From the NCBI GenBank assembly GCA_026874595.1, contig CM049322.1:44766840-44830839 (forward strand): DNA of 64,000 nucleotides, read 5' to 3'. Each line of letters begins with the position of its first letter. Positions within the stretch are counted from its first letter, which is position 1. Positions 45,533-57,179 of this stretch are shown one piece after another. Made by a program: the position numbers and the translations under genes. The notes beneath the pieces were generated by a model. It did not search any database, was not told the origin of the DNA, and saw only the letters and a list, made by a program, of their open reading frames with translations. This DNA comes from Sipunculus nudus (Eukaryota > Annelida > Sipuncula > Golfingiida > Sipunculidae).

Positions 45533-46063
45533 ACTATAGAAACCGGGCTTCAGCCTACGGCCGGTACAACGGGTGTCGCATAATAAATTGTTTCCTGTAA
45601 AAGGCCGATACATATCATTTTCCTCAGAATTCCCGTATTTAATTTTGCTCATAACTGGAGTTTATTATATTAGAGGAGGAGGGGTCCGGGGAACCTGGGT
45701 TCCCCGTCTGAACGGGGGTGTGGGGGCGGAGCCCCCACCTAAAGCATAATTTTCCTGTTAAAATAGTATATGGTTTCCCATCTTCGCGATAGATGCCTCT
45801 TCAGTCGCAGATATAAATAAACAAAACTTGCTCCTGCTGGTATCTAGTCTTCACGGCTCACTTAGTAGCGTGTAGGGCTCCTAGTCTAGAGATTGTAGGT
45901 TCGATTCCCGATTCAGGCGACTTCTGATGCTTAGTACTCGTTTATATTAGAAGAGTTGAGTGTAGGGACATCTACAGGTAAAAGTAGGAATTAAAATAGG
46001 GAATGAGAGGAGCCGATTTTATATATATGTTCCTCAATAGAAGCGAAGCCCGCGTTCTATAGT
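45533..46063. mobile_element. TIR element (~530 bp) containing GC hairpins and a tRNA-like segment
   Basis: Left end ACTATAGAAACCGGGCTTCA and right end GAAGCGAAGCCCGCG-TTCTATAGT are imperfect inverted repeats of about 20 bp. Inside, two perfect GC stems lie side by side: CGGGGAACC-TG-GGTTCCCCG (45687-45706) and GGTGGGGGC-GGA-GCCCCCACC (45719-45739). A tRNA-like segment follows (separate entry). It has no coding capacity. Confidence 0.6.
45855..45925 (+). ncRNA. tRNA-like (SINE-head-like) segment
   Basis: GGTTCGATTCCCG (about 45899-45911) is a full match to the Pol III B-box/T-loop; TTAGTAGCGTGTAGGG about 30 bp upstream is a degenerate A-box. The spacing fits a tRNA. The acceptor stem does not pair well, so a working tRNA is unlikely. 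Confidence 0.4.
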
Positions 46064-47725
46064 GGCTCCCCCGTTCCGAGGAAGCGGTGGACAATAACAA
46101 CTAGGAAATAGCATTCTAATGAATGCAAGCCTCCGCCATGTCTGCATTCACTTATTAGGCCCCGTTCGAGTGCGTGTTTGTGCGTTTTGTTCACAACATA
46201 ATTCACGCAATCAGGGACAGGATCTCATGAAATGTTGACGGCATGGCCGTAGTATAGAATCCGGTCTTCATTTACAAGATGGGTATTAACTGACTGGACC
46301 GTCTCATATTACCGCACATAAGCCATAACATGCCTGATAATATGACATCGACATTCCTCTTTCTTCTCTATTACATGACACCTAAACATCATTACGTCGA
46401 TCCGTATACAACCATAACCTCGTCCATGTAGAACGGATTCTATATACTCGCTTCGAGGGCATTTCGGGAAGAGGGAATTGAGAAATCGAATACATGTTTG
46501 CATTGATCAGGGGATAATCCGGAAGTCAAGAACGTTATCAAAGAATATTCATAAATGAACATTTACGCATGCGCCAACGGCGACGCAACAGGTAAATAAA
46601 GGCATTTGAGGAGTCCATTCTAATGGGCTAGTTTGGAGGAATAAATTAATGCAAAAACGGTATTTGAAAAATCCCGTAAAAATCACCCCCCCCCCCCCCC
46701 CGACACACACACACACACACACACGGCGGAAGCTACTACTATTCCTTAGAATGTAGATTTCTAGCATAAAACATAACATTAAGCTGATGCTGGAAGATTT
46801 GTTGATATCGTTCAATAATGACGCGTGTATGCGATATAATATACTGCTATGTAAAGAAAGTATTCAAACATATAACATTACCACAAAGCTATGAGAGTAT
46901 GGGATGCATACTTTTAAATAAAACAACATATTATTTGTGCCCCGTAAGCTGCGTCTGTGCAGCTGCATCAAAATACTTTAAGGTGGAGAATCACGTACCC
47001 ACAGCGTACACAGGCCCATACCTCTTCTTCCAACGACATCTGTACAAATGTTGCAGTCCCCCCTCATGCATTAAGTATGAACATCCTATCGGAAATCCAG
47101 GGGGTGGAAGGTAGTGCAGCACACAGAAACTGTAGCGAATATACATTGGAATCATCATATATATATTTATGATCAAGGTTGCTTCTTTTAGGAAAGTATT
47201 GATATTTAAAAAAATTGTTTCAAAATACATTAACATCTGAATTTTGTGAAGATCCGAGGCCGCTCCCCCTTCAGCTGTACATTAGACCTCACCAACTTTT
47301 TTACTGTGGGCATGCACGGCTGATTGTGAACCAGTTGACCCCGGCCAGTCTTAGCGGGATTTTGATTGTCTTCGGTACTGTTCTTTGTTTTCATGAAACA
47401 CTACCAGTCAGGTACGGGGTTCTACCCGGTGCAGCACAGTGCTTCACGGATTCGTGGATGTAATGCTGCGTAAAATATTCATTACTCAAACCCGTTTCAC
47501 TGTGAGGCCACTGAGCAACAGCCAGCGGCGGCTACAATTCAATAATTAATATTTAATTATTTATTTATAACTTTTGTTTCTGTGACACATTTCAAATATA
47601 TTACAATTAACTGATTTAAGTATAAGGTTTTAAAAATAAGGTATTTTCCCCTTATATATTGCACCTCAACCATATTTAGGTATATAATATTTCATTTTAA
47701 ACTAAAAAATGGAACCCAAGCGTAA
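46064..47725. other. Intergenic DNA
   Basis: It contains poly-C plus (AC)n at 46685-46724. Frames at 46818-47114 (with PTAYTGPYLFFQRHLYKCC) are unrecognised. No supported gene. Confidence 0.35.
46685..46724. repeat. Poly-C followed by (AC)n
   Basis: About 16 C, then GACACAC... of about 20 bp. Confidence 0.95.
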
Positions 47726-47796
<71 letters not shown>

Positions 47797-47797
47797 T
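47726..47797. repeat. (TA)n microsatellite
   Basis: About 70 bp of TA. Confidence 0.95.
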
Positions 47798-47934
47798 TCA
47801 TTTGCAATATATAAATAGTATTGTCTTAAAGGATGATTACTTTGGCCACCCCCCCCCCCCCTTTTGAAAAGTTTTTTTTTGGGTGGGGGGCCCCCCGTAC
47901 GGATGCCCCTAGCAACCGCTTTAAATGCAATAAA

Positions 47935-48144
47935 GTGCACCCTCCAACTAGAAAATATTCAATGAGCGCATACCTCCGCGACTTAATCCCGCGTCCAATT
48001 CCGCGTAAAAATGTTGTCGACCCATATTGTCTACATCAGTTGATTAGGTCATATCGACTGCAAAACAATTTGAAACAAATACATTTTGTCCATCCTTATG
48101 AGAAACGTTCTGCGAGAATTATTCAGAACATTGTGAAAAGGTAA
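47935..48144 (+). CDS. Candidate exon of unidentified protein
   Basis: The frame reads KYSMSAYLRDLIPRPIPRKN, VVDPYCLHQLIRSYRLQNNL and VHPYEKRSARIIQNIVKR, closing at a TAA that overlaps a possible donor AAAAG/GTAATA (48140). The chain is basic and helical, with a P-rich turn. Upstream the frame enters a C/G-run region (47850-47890) that is unlikely to be coding. No family recognised. Confidence 0.35.
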   Translation: MHPPTRKYSMSAYLRDLIPRPIPRKNVVDPYCLHQLIRSYRLQNNLKQIHFVHPYEKRSARIIQNIVKR

Positions 48145-49830
48145 TAAGATGCCCAGTAGCCTTTGTTTTGTACAGCCTGGTTTTACAATCGATACTTGGA
48201 CTTGAGGTTGAGTACAAACTTTAAATAATATTGAAACCAGAGGTCGAATAATATCGCCTTGTAAAATAAAATATCATTAATTTAGAAAATTAATTAAGTT
48301 TAAGCGGCCATTGTTATATCGACTTTCTGACGTGTTTATAATGTGCTGTGATAACATGCATGATATATAGCAACTGATGTTGCAGACCCGGAAGAGAAAT
48401 TTACAGGTTTTGGTTATAGCCCATTGAAGAGTAATGCAAGCCGTGAGGTTTGCGAGGATTGTGTCACATGGCTCGCCTGCCATGATTGACACAAACCAAG
48501 CATATCCAATGGCTTGTAGTACATTTCATTGAGCAATAACTGATTTGTCACATATGCCCCGCCTCCCTGGTCGAAGGTCACGCGTGTCACTTTTTTTTGG
48601 CTACGCAAAACATGTCAAACTATAAAAAATTCGTTCATCACAGCAATGTAAAATGAAGTCAGATAAGCTATGAACGTGTTTTACCGGGGGATCTAGGGAG
48701 GTGGAGTTTCTATGCTAATGAGAATAAACCAGTTCTTTGCCATATTTGGAAAGTCGCCATGCCATTTCACTTGCATGCTCACTTTCAATGACCCTGTGTA
48801 GCCCATTGGAATTAACTCCTCAAATTGTTTAGTGACTGATGCAATGTGGATTCCATAGATTGCCTCTGCCTATAACTGTGATTATAACACTTCATACACA
48901 ACTTTGAATTTTAGCATTTATCCATTAATAAATGTTAAGTACATCTATGTGTATTGTATATTTGACTACTGAAAAACATTACTGTTCTATTCTCAGCACT
49001 ATTTTGCACCAAGGAAGTGAAAATATGAACATAATAGTACACGGGCCTTAAGCATTATACAGGACTGCCACCAAATGCAAGATGTCTACCGGGCTGTTAA
49101 AGCTTCAATTCTCTCTGGACAAATAAATCAGTTTTTGATGTTACAGGTTCTTCATGCTTTCGAGAATGGTAATTTTTTTTTATCACAGGCCTTTTGACAT
49201 ACCGCATTATGTGAACACAGGTACGTTAAAACCATAGGAAATATTTTTATAAAATTTCCCTTCTCAGAGTAACAAAACGTATCGTACTACAACCCCAGTT
49301 AGGCCTGGTGGGCTGACGACGCAACAGAATCCTGAAACCTGTTGCGTCGACGTCGGCGGGTAGACACAGTGATGCCAGCAGATTTGAACGTACAGTTAGA
49401 ACAAAGAAAAATAATCCAAATATGGGACAAATTAACGTTTTAGAGACTTATTTGATATTTGAGATAAATATTTAACAAGGACGTATAGCCGTATCGTTTA
49501 CAATCAAAGCACCTGGAACTAAGACGTACTCCTATCACTTAAACTTTATGGAGAGTTGGTATTCTACTTAATTTATAAACTTATTATAATCCCTTGACAG
49601 GTTATAAATCGGACAAACTATATTAAACCAGAGACGAATAGTGAATTTTGTAAATCGTTAACGTTTAACACATGACACTGAATGCAGTTACATGTATTTT
49701 ATAAAAAGAAATAATATGTCAATGGAGGGCATTTCTTTTATACTATATGCTAATAAACAAAATAAATTTTTTTTTCCTATTTAGTTGTTTCAGAGGAAAA
49801 CTAATCGTTATGGTTTTGAAAAAGGCAACG
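48145..49830. other. Intergenic DNA with one strong hairpin
   Basis: The hairpin at 49317-49349 is listed separately. Minus-strand frames at 48277-48608 show no recognisable domain. Confidence 0.4.
49317..49349. other. Perfect 11-bp stem-loop
   Basis: CGACGCAACAG, an 11-nt loop, then CTGTTGCGTCG. It lies outside any element I could bound and is followed by the GC-rich run ACGTCGGCGGG. Confidence 0.7.
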
Positions 49831-49837
49831 ACACCAT

Positions 49838-49992
49838 TGACGTCAGCGCCATCTCTCGGTGTTGAACCAATTCAGACGCGATCTTGACTAATATCAACTG
49901 AAAGGAAACGTCACCGGCGGGAACTAAATAATCACCTGCTTGGGACGCGAATATTAGTATTTAAAATATAAGACCAGGCATTTGGGAAAAGG
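49838..49992 (+). promoter_or_regulatory. Candidate promoter with CRE, CCAAT and E2F-type sites
   Basis: A full CRE palindrome TGACGTCA at 49838-49845, CCAAT at 49867-49871 and an E2F-type GGCGGGAA at 49916-49923 lie within 90 bp, followed by an AT-rich TATTTAAAATATAA near 49960 and a possible donor GGGAAAAG/GTAAAG near 49992. No coding exon could be joined downstream, so it may drive a transcript with a far first coding exon or be coincidental. Confidence 0.35.
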
Positions 49993-50229
49993 TAAAGGTT
50001 CCTCTGATGGGCATGTATAACCAATACATATTTTTTTAATTGCTTTCAGTTAAAACTTCCTTATGATATGGTGACAACTTGAAAATAACATGATTGTTTT
50101 GATAAACAGATGTAAGCAACACAAAGGGTTCATTTGATTTACTTATTTTGGGAAAGATATGATATAAATCGGTTAATTTGCACTTTAAAATTAAAATACA
50201 TTTTTCTTCAGGGGTTAAAACAATAGCAC

Positions 50230-50230
<1 letters not shown>

Positions 50231-50284
<54 letters not shown>
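50231..50284. repeat. (TA)n microsatellite
   Basis: About 27 TA units. Confidence 0.95.
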
Positions 50285-50289
<5 letters not shown>

Positions 50290-50389
50290 GTCCGCACAGT
50301 GTTTACACAACTGACTGGCTTTATAATGGTCGATCACAAAGCTATCCAAGACGATAAACATTGCAAAATTTTATGGTGATACATCCTTG

Positions 50390-51020
50390 CATCCACTTGT
50401 GAGATATGATCGATCTTCACCCAGAGCAAACGGACGGATGGACGCCAAGTGAAAACATTTGCAGATGGCGCCACCAGTCTTATGTACGAGATGGGGGGGG
50501 GGGGGGGGTATGACAGATCTATGGACTCAAGCCAATTCGTCAGACAACTCCTGAGGAAATGGGTTCAATGTATTCTATGAAAACAGGAATATAGCTGGCG
50601 CCACCTGTCTAATCTACGAGATTACTCTCCAAGATGGATGGACATGCCAATTTCAGACCAACACATTGAACCACCCCTGAGATATGAGCACTTTCCACCC
50701 AAAGCAAACGAATGGATGGAAGCCACGCAGAAAAACGATTCCAGATTGAGGTAGGCAAGATCTATGATATGAATAATTTCAGGCCAACACGGGCAAAGCC
50801 CTCCTGATAAAAGGGCATCAATGTATTCTAAGAAAACGGGAAAGTTGATGGCGTCACCTGTCTGGTTTACGATAAAACTCCGAAAGATCCATGGAAACAC
50901 CAAATTTCAGACTTATATATTGAACCACTCCTGAGATATGACTCCAAATTTAACCAAAAGCAAACGCACGGAAAGATGTCGCGCGAAGCCAATTGCAGAC
51001 GGCGCCACCAGTCTTGAAAA
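50390..51020. repeat. Degenerate tandem repeat (~265 bp) carrying GGCGCC motifs
   Basis: TGAGATATGA followed by CAAA/CCAGAGCAAACG-ACGGA-GGA recurs near 50402, 50680 and 50932. TGGCGCCACC or a one-base variant lies at 50466, 50596, 50848 and 51001, each followed by AGTCT or TGTCT. It resembles the 13.4-15.1 kb array in layout (palindromic GGCGCC, TGAGATAT phrase) but is much more diverged. A G run is at 50492-50508. Confidence 0.7.
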
Positions 51021-51379
51021 GGAGATCGAGTCATCCAAGATTCATATATATTTACAAGATTATATTTAATGAAAACTACTTTCCAGGTAAAATAAAATTT
51101 AAATTTATTTTAATTTTATTTATATTCTATTCATATATCACAATTTTAACCATAATTGAAACACAAACTTTAACAACACAACTGGTTTCTCTTTCAAACG
51201 AATACACAGTTGCATATATCGAATACACCTAAGTAATTCTGATTATTATAATGCATCAAAGGAAATTCTTTACTTGGTCGTATAGCGACGCTTCTTGTTA
51301 TTATCTAATACTTATAAAAGGAATTGGGTCTACTTTTGTTCTCAATGTTCTCTGAAACCGCGTTGCGTATGACACTCTG

Positions 51380-51658
51380 TCACATTTTAAAGGTTATTGT
51401 CCCCGAAGTATTCTTGCCGATTTGCGAATAAAAAAAATAATGTACACACCATTTTGAGTTATTTTTCGTGGTTTCTAAGTTGCGTGGAGGCTGCCAAGCA
51501 CCGTTAACAGCCGAACTGCCTTCAGCAATGACCGTAATACCTGCATACACAAACACCATGCACCCGACACATAAACCTTTGGAGAAGGATGAAAGACTAT
51601 GGTGCACATGAATAATCTCTGCTGTCGGTGACGGATTTAAGCATGTCTGGCCTGACAT
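51380..51658 (-). CDS. Candidate exon with one transmembrane segment, unidentified
   Basis: A 92-codon frame reads MSGQTCLNPSPTAEIIHVHH, then GLCVGCMVFVYAGITVIAEG, which is hydrophobic and long enough for a membrane helix, then NGAWQPPRNLETTKNN. GTAAGG lies just upstream of the ATG on this strand. It could be an exon of a membrane protein; chance cannot be excluded. Confidence 0.22.
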   Translation of the reverse strand: MSGQTCLNPSPTAEIIHVHHSLSSFSKGLCVGCMVFVYAGITVIAEGSSAVNGAWQPPRNLETTKNNSKWCVHYFFYSQIGKNTSGTITFKM

Positions 51659-52137
51659 TTGACCTTACCTCTGAGACACGTGCATGGTCAGTAAATGTGA
51701 AAACATGCATTTGTCTGGAGATCCCTGGGCACTCGATTCTTATGTCAGCAAGCAAAAATGGTTCCTCTCACATGTCATCCAGGTAATCCTTTTGCTTCAT
51801 GTTGAAATGACCGCAACATGTGTCGCGGCACTATTACTCGCATTTACAACTTATTTCAACAATTCTCGAAATAGTCGTATCACGTAAAATATCCAATAAT
51901 ATAGGTGCATAAGTTATGTTTATATTAACAATACGGCGTCAAGGATATTACATTGCAAAAACGATTAACTTGTTTCTCAATATACATAATTTGTTTCATG
52001 GACAATTACCTTCTGTTGGTTATAGTTGATATGGATTTTGATGATACATACTCTATGTTTGCTCCATTTGCTTAAATTTTGTGATTATACTCTTCAGGCG
52101 TAAAAGCGTGCAGTGTGAATGAATGTGGGCAGGAGGT

Positions 52138-52311
52138 TTAACCTTGACATTCATACTGACTGACCGTCTGCATGTGGGGAGAATGTGACATAACGTTAAC
52201 CAGAACATTACCAGACCAACAATCAGGGGGGGAGTGTTTAATGAAGATAATCAGTACTCCGCCATGCAGGCCGTCCATCAGGACTTCACCAAATGAACTT
52301 TGTTTCCTAGC
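52138..52311 (-). CDS. Candidate exon, unidentified
   Basis: After an acceptor-like CATGCTAG near 52310 the frame reads KQSSFGEVLMDGLHGGVLII and FIKHSPPDCWSGNVLVNVM, ending at a stop near 52138. It may belong with the frame at 51380-51658 on the same strand, but phases could not be tied. Confidence 0.2.
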   Translation of the reverse strand, partial: ARKQSSFGEVLMDGLHGGVLIIFIKHSPPDCWSGNVLVNVMSHSPHMQTVSQYECQG

Positions 52312-52434
52312 ATGTTTACTTTTATGGTTTTTCACTTTAAATACATCATAGATAGTCAAATTACATTATTTCTTACTTTCAGTAGTTTCTCACGAACACA
52401 TAATTTACAGTCCCTGCAAAACCTAAAACAGGTC

Positions 52435-52565
52435 CAATGCATGATCCGGAAAAGGGGAGTCCAGGCTGGGGATGTGGGAGTTAAAAAAAATTGGCCTGAC
52501 ACACTTTTAAAGGGATTTTTGCGGCGACTGAAAAAGGGGGGTGGGTGGGACCCCTTCGTTCTGCT
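52435..52565 (+). repeat. Dispersed GGATCC-G-GGGG repeat fragment, copy 1
   Basis: ATGATCCGGAAAAGGGG, AGTCCAGGCTG, TTTTAAAGGGATTTTTGCGGC and AAAAAGGGGGGTGGG follow the same order as in 58905-59090. The plus-strand 102-codon frame over it is not a gene. Confidence 0.45.
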
Positions 52566-52796
52566 TCTGCAACTAATGAGGTATGTGTATTCCTGTTTCT
52601 TTCTTTAGGAACAGCCTCCGTGTCTTAAAACATACATTAATTCATATCTTCTTAACATCAATCTGTCCTTTATAAGTCTAACAAATATAATAATATATGT
52701 AACCAGTCAAAGATCTTCGACACTCTGACGATCTCACGTCTCATTTAGGTTCGCAAATATAAACATCATCACTGCATGCCCAGGTCTTCAAGGTAA

Positions 52797-52850
<54 letters not shown>

Positions 52851-53808
52851 CTATATATATATATATATATACACCGATGTATGAATTAATTGCCACAAGC
52901 ACAGTGCCACAAATAAATGTAAAACTATTTGTATATATCTCTTTGGGGCGCTATCCCACTGAAAATCAATATTTTGTTTGAACTTTTATACAATAAAAAT
53001 AAGGGAGCCAACATTCTTAACCTCATTTAATACATCCCCTGGCTCCCATTAAGATCCCGGTTACCGGGGTTTTTCAGCTGGTTATTAAAATAACAATTAG
53101 AATATAATCAAAGTCCACCTAATTTGCGAGGCCCCTTTTCTGTTTATGGTTCATATGCATTACTATTAAGTGGTGTTTATTTTTACTTATGGAAACTCGG
53201 CAAGGTGTCTGAAGATATCAATCATTTTTTTACGATATGAAAATCACTTGTTACAGTAGTAATGGCACTCATATAAATGTATATGATTTTCAACAGAAAT
53301 TTTGAAATTTTGTTCAGTATTTGCAAGATCATGACATACAATTATAAATTTAAATAAACGAGGCACTATTAAACTGTGTTTAAAAGAGGAGACTGAATGA
53401 ACAGTTGAGTACTCTTGTATATTAGGTAGTGTTATTATTAATTTTGTGGGAGACCGCGCGTTTATATAGTGTATATTCATGCAAGTTATAAGCTACTGTT
53501 TTTTTATAAACCATGGAAGTTTTTTTTTTCTACACATGAACATATTTTCAAGTTTTATAAGCTGTTGGGAGACACGTCTTAGATATATAAAAAAAATATT
53601 TTATCATTTCATTCCTACGTACTTTACTATTTTCACAAGTGTCATCTCTGATAGAACTAAATATGATTTGTTGCAGTAAATAGGCCTGTGCCATTTGTAA
53701 TTATGGGCCATGGCAAGGTCCACATAATGTCTCTTATTGTGATATTGTTCAAAGATGCATTTGATGCTATCAGTCAAACTGGGTTCTGTTTCTTGCTTTA
53801 CGGCCCAG
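52566..53808. other. Intergenic DNA with (TA)n
   Basis: A (TA)n tract lies at 52804-52870. No gene was recognised. Confidence 0.4.
52804..52870. repeat. (TA)n microsatellite, interrupted
   Basis: Two TA blocks split by CACC. Confidence 0.95.
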
Positions 53809-53942
53809 TGCGCATGCGCCACTTGAAATGGGGGGGGGGGGGGGACTTCAGGGGCCATCACAGTGCTGGTTTCAGCTTGCAGCATCAGGCTGACCTAGAT
53901 TTCGGTTTGTTGATCAACACAAGACACTTTGTTTTATTGAAT
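53809..53942 (+). promoter_or_regulatory. Candidate TATA-less promoter with NRF1 and YY1 sites
   Basis: TGCGCATGCGCC at 53809-53820 is a complete NRF1 site. AATATGGCGGA at 53940-53950 is a YY1-type site overlapping the first ATG, a common arrangement in animal housekeeping genes. A G run (53829-53843) lies between. Confidence 0.45.
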
Positions 53943-53962
53943 ATGGCGGATGTGGGAGTCCG
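53943..53962 (+). CDS. Candidate first coding exon (MADVGV...)
   Basis: ATGGCGGATGTGGGAGTCCG codes MADVGV plus two bases, then GTGACT as donor (phase 2). The frame stops at once in the putative intron. The support is the promoter context; no later exon was found, so the gene is unidentified. Confidence 0.3.
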
Positions 53963-54637
53963 GTGACTGTTATCTGTAAGACTAGAAGGCTTCCTGGTAC
54001 CGAGTAGGCTATCTTTGGGAGAGAAAGAAGAAAACTTTACATCCATGATGGCATCCAAGGAGCACATGTATATGTATAAATACTGCAGTCACTATAACGC
54101 ATGGACGAGTGTTTTGTTGACCTACTGCCTACTTAATGTGCTACGCGTACTCGAACCACAGGGTCAGACCGGCATAGCATCTGTCTCAGATAAAATGTGT
54201 TTATAGCTCACTGAGCTGTTCATACGAATACATTGGTTCATGATTATACGCTCCGTCGGGTTTTAGCCGAACTGACATGTTCGGGTGGCGATGTGCGATG
54301 TGGAACTAACTGTCCGTCCGTGCATCTCATGAGAGACCAGATCTTTTGGGACAGGGATTGGAACAAGACTTTAGGGTAAGTACGCCAGGACTGACACGTG
54401 TTATTCTTTTAGGGAGAAAATAACATGGGCTTTCGGCAGGCGGTCATTGAAATATAATTTCTCTAGATAGTTGAGCTTTATAAGATTGACTTTATATGTA
54501 CCTATATATGTATATTTTAAGTGGGATGTTTAAAACTCACTCTCTCTGTCTCACATGTAGGTGTGTGTATATACATGATATGTATGTATATGTGTGTGTA
54601 TATATATTACATATATAGAGAGATCTATTGGTATATT

Positions 54638-54693
<56 letters not shown>

Positions 54694-54710
54694 GGTACTA
54701 GCATAGGCAT
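53963..54710. other. Intergenic or intronic DNA
   Basis: It contains (TA)n at 54641-54691. Nothing else was recognised. Confidence 0.4.
54641..54691. repeat. (TA)n microsatellite
   Basis: About 25 TA units, 20 bp left of TIR element copy C. Confidence 0.95.
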
Positions 54711-55022
54711 AGGCAAAAAAAAATAAAAGGTATGGTTCTCAGGCACCGCTGGCGTCAATTTTAACCACCCGCATCAAACATTTTTATTAAGATTTTCATC
54801 TTTCAAGAAGAAAAAATAATACAATTTTGATACGATTTCCTTTTTCATGTAGTGCTTTTACCTGTTTAGCAAAAAAATAAATATTATTTTCATGCTTATC
54901 CCTGACCATATGACATTTTATCGAAAAATAACAAAAAAAAAAAGGTACAAAAAAAAAATACCGCCCGCCCGCAGGAATTTCTGTAAAAAATTGCCTGAGA
55001 ACCATACCTTTTTTCGGCCTTA
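54711..55022 (+). mobile_element. Small TIR element, copy C
   Basis: The best preserved copy: left AAAAGGTATGGTTCTCAGGC, right TGCCTGAGAACCATACCTTT then TTTCGGCCTTA. Same orientation as copy A. Confidence 0.75.
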
Positions 55023-55165
55023 CGAGGGTTGATTTGTTTATTTCTATACCAACTTTCGGTGTTTGGACCTGCTTAGGTACCTGTGTATGCAAAACCATCA
55101 GATTCATATTTTTCCTTTACATTATTTTGCCATTTTCTGTTTTGCATACATAATGGAAAGCTGCA

Positions 55166-55170
<5 letters not shown>

Positions 55171-55239
<69 letters not shown>
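55171..55239. repeat. (TA)n microsatellite
   Basis: About 34 pure TA units. Confidence 0.95.
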
Positions 55240-55242
<3 letters not shown>

Positions 55243-55683
55243 GAGCGACTCATTTTACAAGGGTAGCAAGTTTGTGGGCGCCTAAGCGCTCAAATGAGGT
55301 TGGTGTTGGATGTGGTCTCCCCCTCACCTTATATGGACAATGTTGAAAAATGATAAAGCATAAAATATACAGGTAAAATGCGGTATTTAAAACATTTTTC
55401 CACTTTCAGTCACAGGCTACACCACCAATGAATACCAAATGCTGAATTGACAAAATAATATGTACCAAATTGATAATAATTATACCCTAAGACAGTCAAA
55501 ACCCTCAGATCCGTTACTGGATTTTTATTTTACTAAAAAAACATAGACGTGCATGGTATGGAGCAGGAAACACATATACTGTGAGGCAAGGGATGATCAA
55601 TGTTCAATCTTAAATGAAGTTTAAGATGTAGTAATCAAATCAACTAACATGAACATTTTACAGAACACTGACTTCATTTCAAT

Positions 55684-55686
<3 letters not shown>

Positions 55687-55741
<55 letters not shown>
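55687..55741. repeat. (TA)n microsatellite
   Basis: About 27 TA units; the frame read through it is an artefact. Confidence 0.95.
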
Positions 55742-55743
<2 letters not shown>

Positions 55744-56027
55744 CAATACGCAAACCTGCTTTATTTATAGTCCGAAAAAAACACTCCACCCGGATGTGTT
55801 AGAACAACCACCGTATATAAAAAAAACGGGTATGTATCACGTGCTCTTGTGTTAAGTTGTATAGTACATCTAGTATTAAAACTTGATACAGTAGGCACAT
55901 ATACACCGCTCTGGTAAATTGATATCTCCATGTTTCCATAATTTATATACTGAGAACGTAAACAAACAATGTTTTTACCCTCCGCGCCGAAGGACGGGCA
56001 GGCTTACAAGGGTTGATTAGTTTATAC

Positions 56028-56063
<36 letters not shown>

Positions 56064-56229
56064 AGGTGTGTGTTAAATTACACAACGATCAAGTGCTCAA
56101 CTGACAGGAGCTATAATATATGTATTTTTCAAGACTTTAACCTACATGGGCTTTACAACGTTGTTTCGTAAGGGCTGTAGGTCCTCAACCGGAAACCCAT
56201 TATGAATTAAGTGGGCCAGGAGTTAAGAT
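55742..56229. other. Intergenic DNA with (TA)n
   Basis: (TA)n lies at 56033-56060. Nothing else was recognised. Confidence 0.4.
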
Positions 56230-56350
56230 TTTTGAATGTTTGATCTGGCGCATGCGTAGTTACACAGGAGGTGTTTCGCCCTGTGCCTCACCCTGTATAT
56301 GTGTTCGCGGGTTCGTTTGTTTTGTTTAGTGTTGGCGAAAGAGATATGTA
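56230..56350 (+). promoter_or_regulatory. Candidate promoter of the CARD gene
   Basis: An NRF1 core GCGCATGCG at 56248-56256 sits in a short CpG-containing patch, about 900 bp before the first coding exon. That exon starts behind an acceptor (CTTGTAG at 57168-57174), so an upstream untranslated exon must exist and could start here. Confidence 0.3.
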
Positions 56351-56794
56351 TATTATGAATAATTTCTATTCAAGACAGAGATTACAGGATTTGTTAGTCG
56401 TGGAGTATGGTTTTGCTTTGCTCATAATCTTCCATTGTATTGAGTGTTATACATTGTTGCCTTTCAGTCTCTAAATGTATTGGCTGGTAGTTTGTACTGT
56501 TACGTTTGTTTTAATTTCTGAAGTGGGAACATTTATCTTCTCTTTTACAAATCGCTATGTCTTTTACCTCTGGTGCTTTTATGTTAGATATTATTTTTTT
56601 TGAAAATGATGGTCCTACAATTAAATCTCTGCTGCATATATGAACCACAATATAACTCTAATACACTCATTTGTACCTCGATTTAAGCTGTTTTTACGTA
56701 ACTGCGCTTCACCTTCTATCTTTTACTGTATACTTTACTTTTAAAGTATATTGTTTCAATTTGATTTATCTATATGTCACGGGTACCTAATAAC

Positions 56795-56796
<2 letters not shown>

Positions 56797-56833
<37 letters not shown>
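56797..56833. repeat. (AC)n-(TA)n microsatellite
   Basis: About 12 AC then 6 TA units. Confidence 0.95.
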
Positions 56834-57179
56834 CACTTACGTCACCAAGGTCAGCAGGTCATTCCCTTAATATGTACAGTCACAGGGATGTTCGGGTATT
56901 GGTTACACCAAATGTATAGTTAAAGTATTTATTAGATAACTTAGTATTATAACTATCAAATAGTCATTGCTTTCTTTTTAATTAAAAGTAATCGAGTGTG
57001 TGAACTTCGTGTAAGACATGTTATTGTGATTTGTTTGAAATATATGTGAGTAGTTATTTGTGGTTATTTTGCGGTTATTTGTTTATCTGCACATTTCGTT
57101 ACAAAGATTAATAAATTTTGTAGAAAAATATGTGTAGGTCAGATTGACGTGAATTTAATTTTCATGTCTTGTAGACAAG

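Noticed and set aside
45855-45925. Functional tRNA gene
   Set aside because: The B-box is good, but the A-box is weak and the acceptor arm does not pair.
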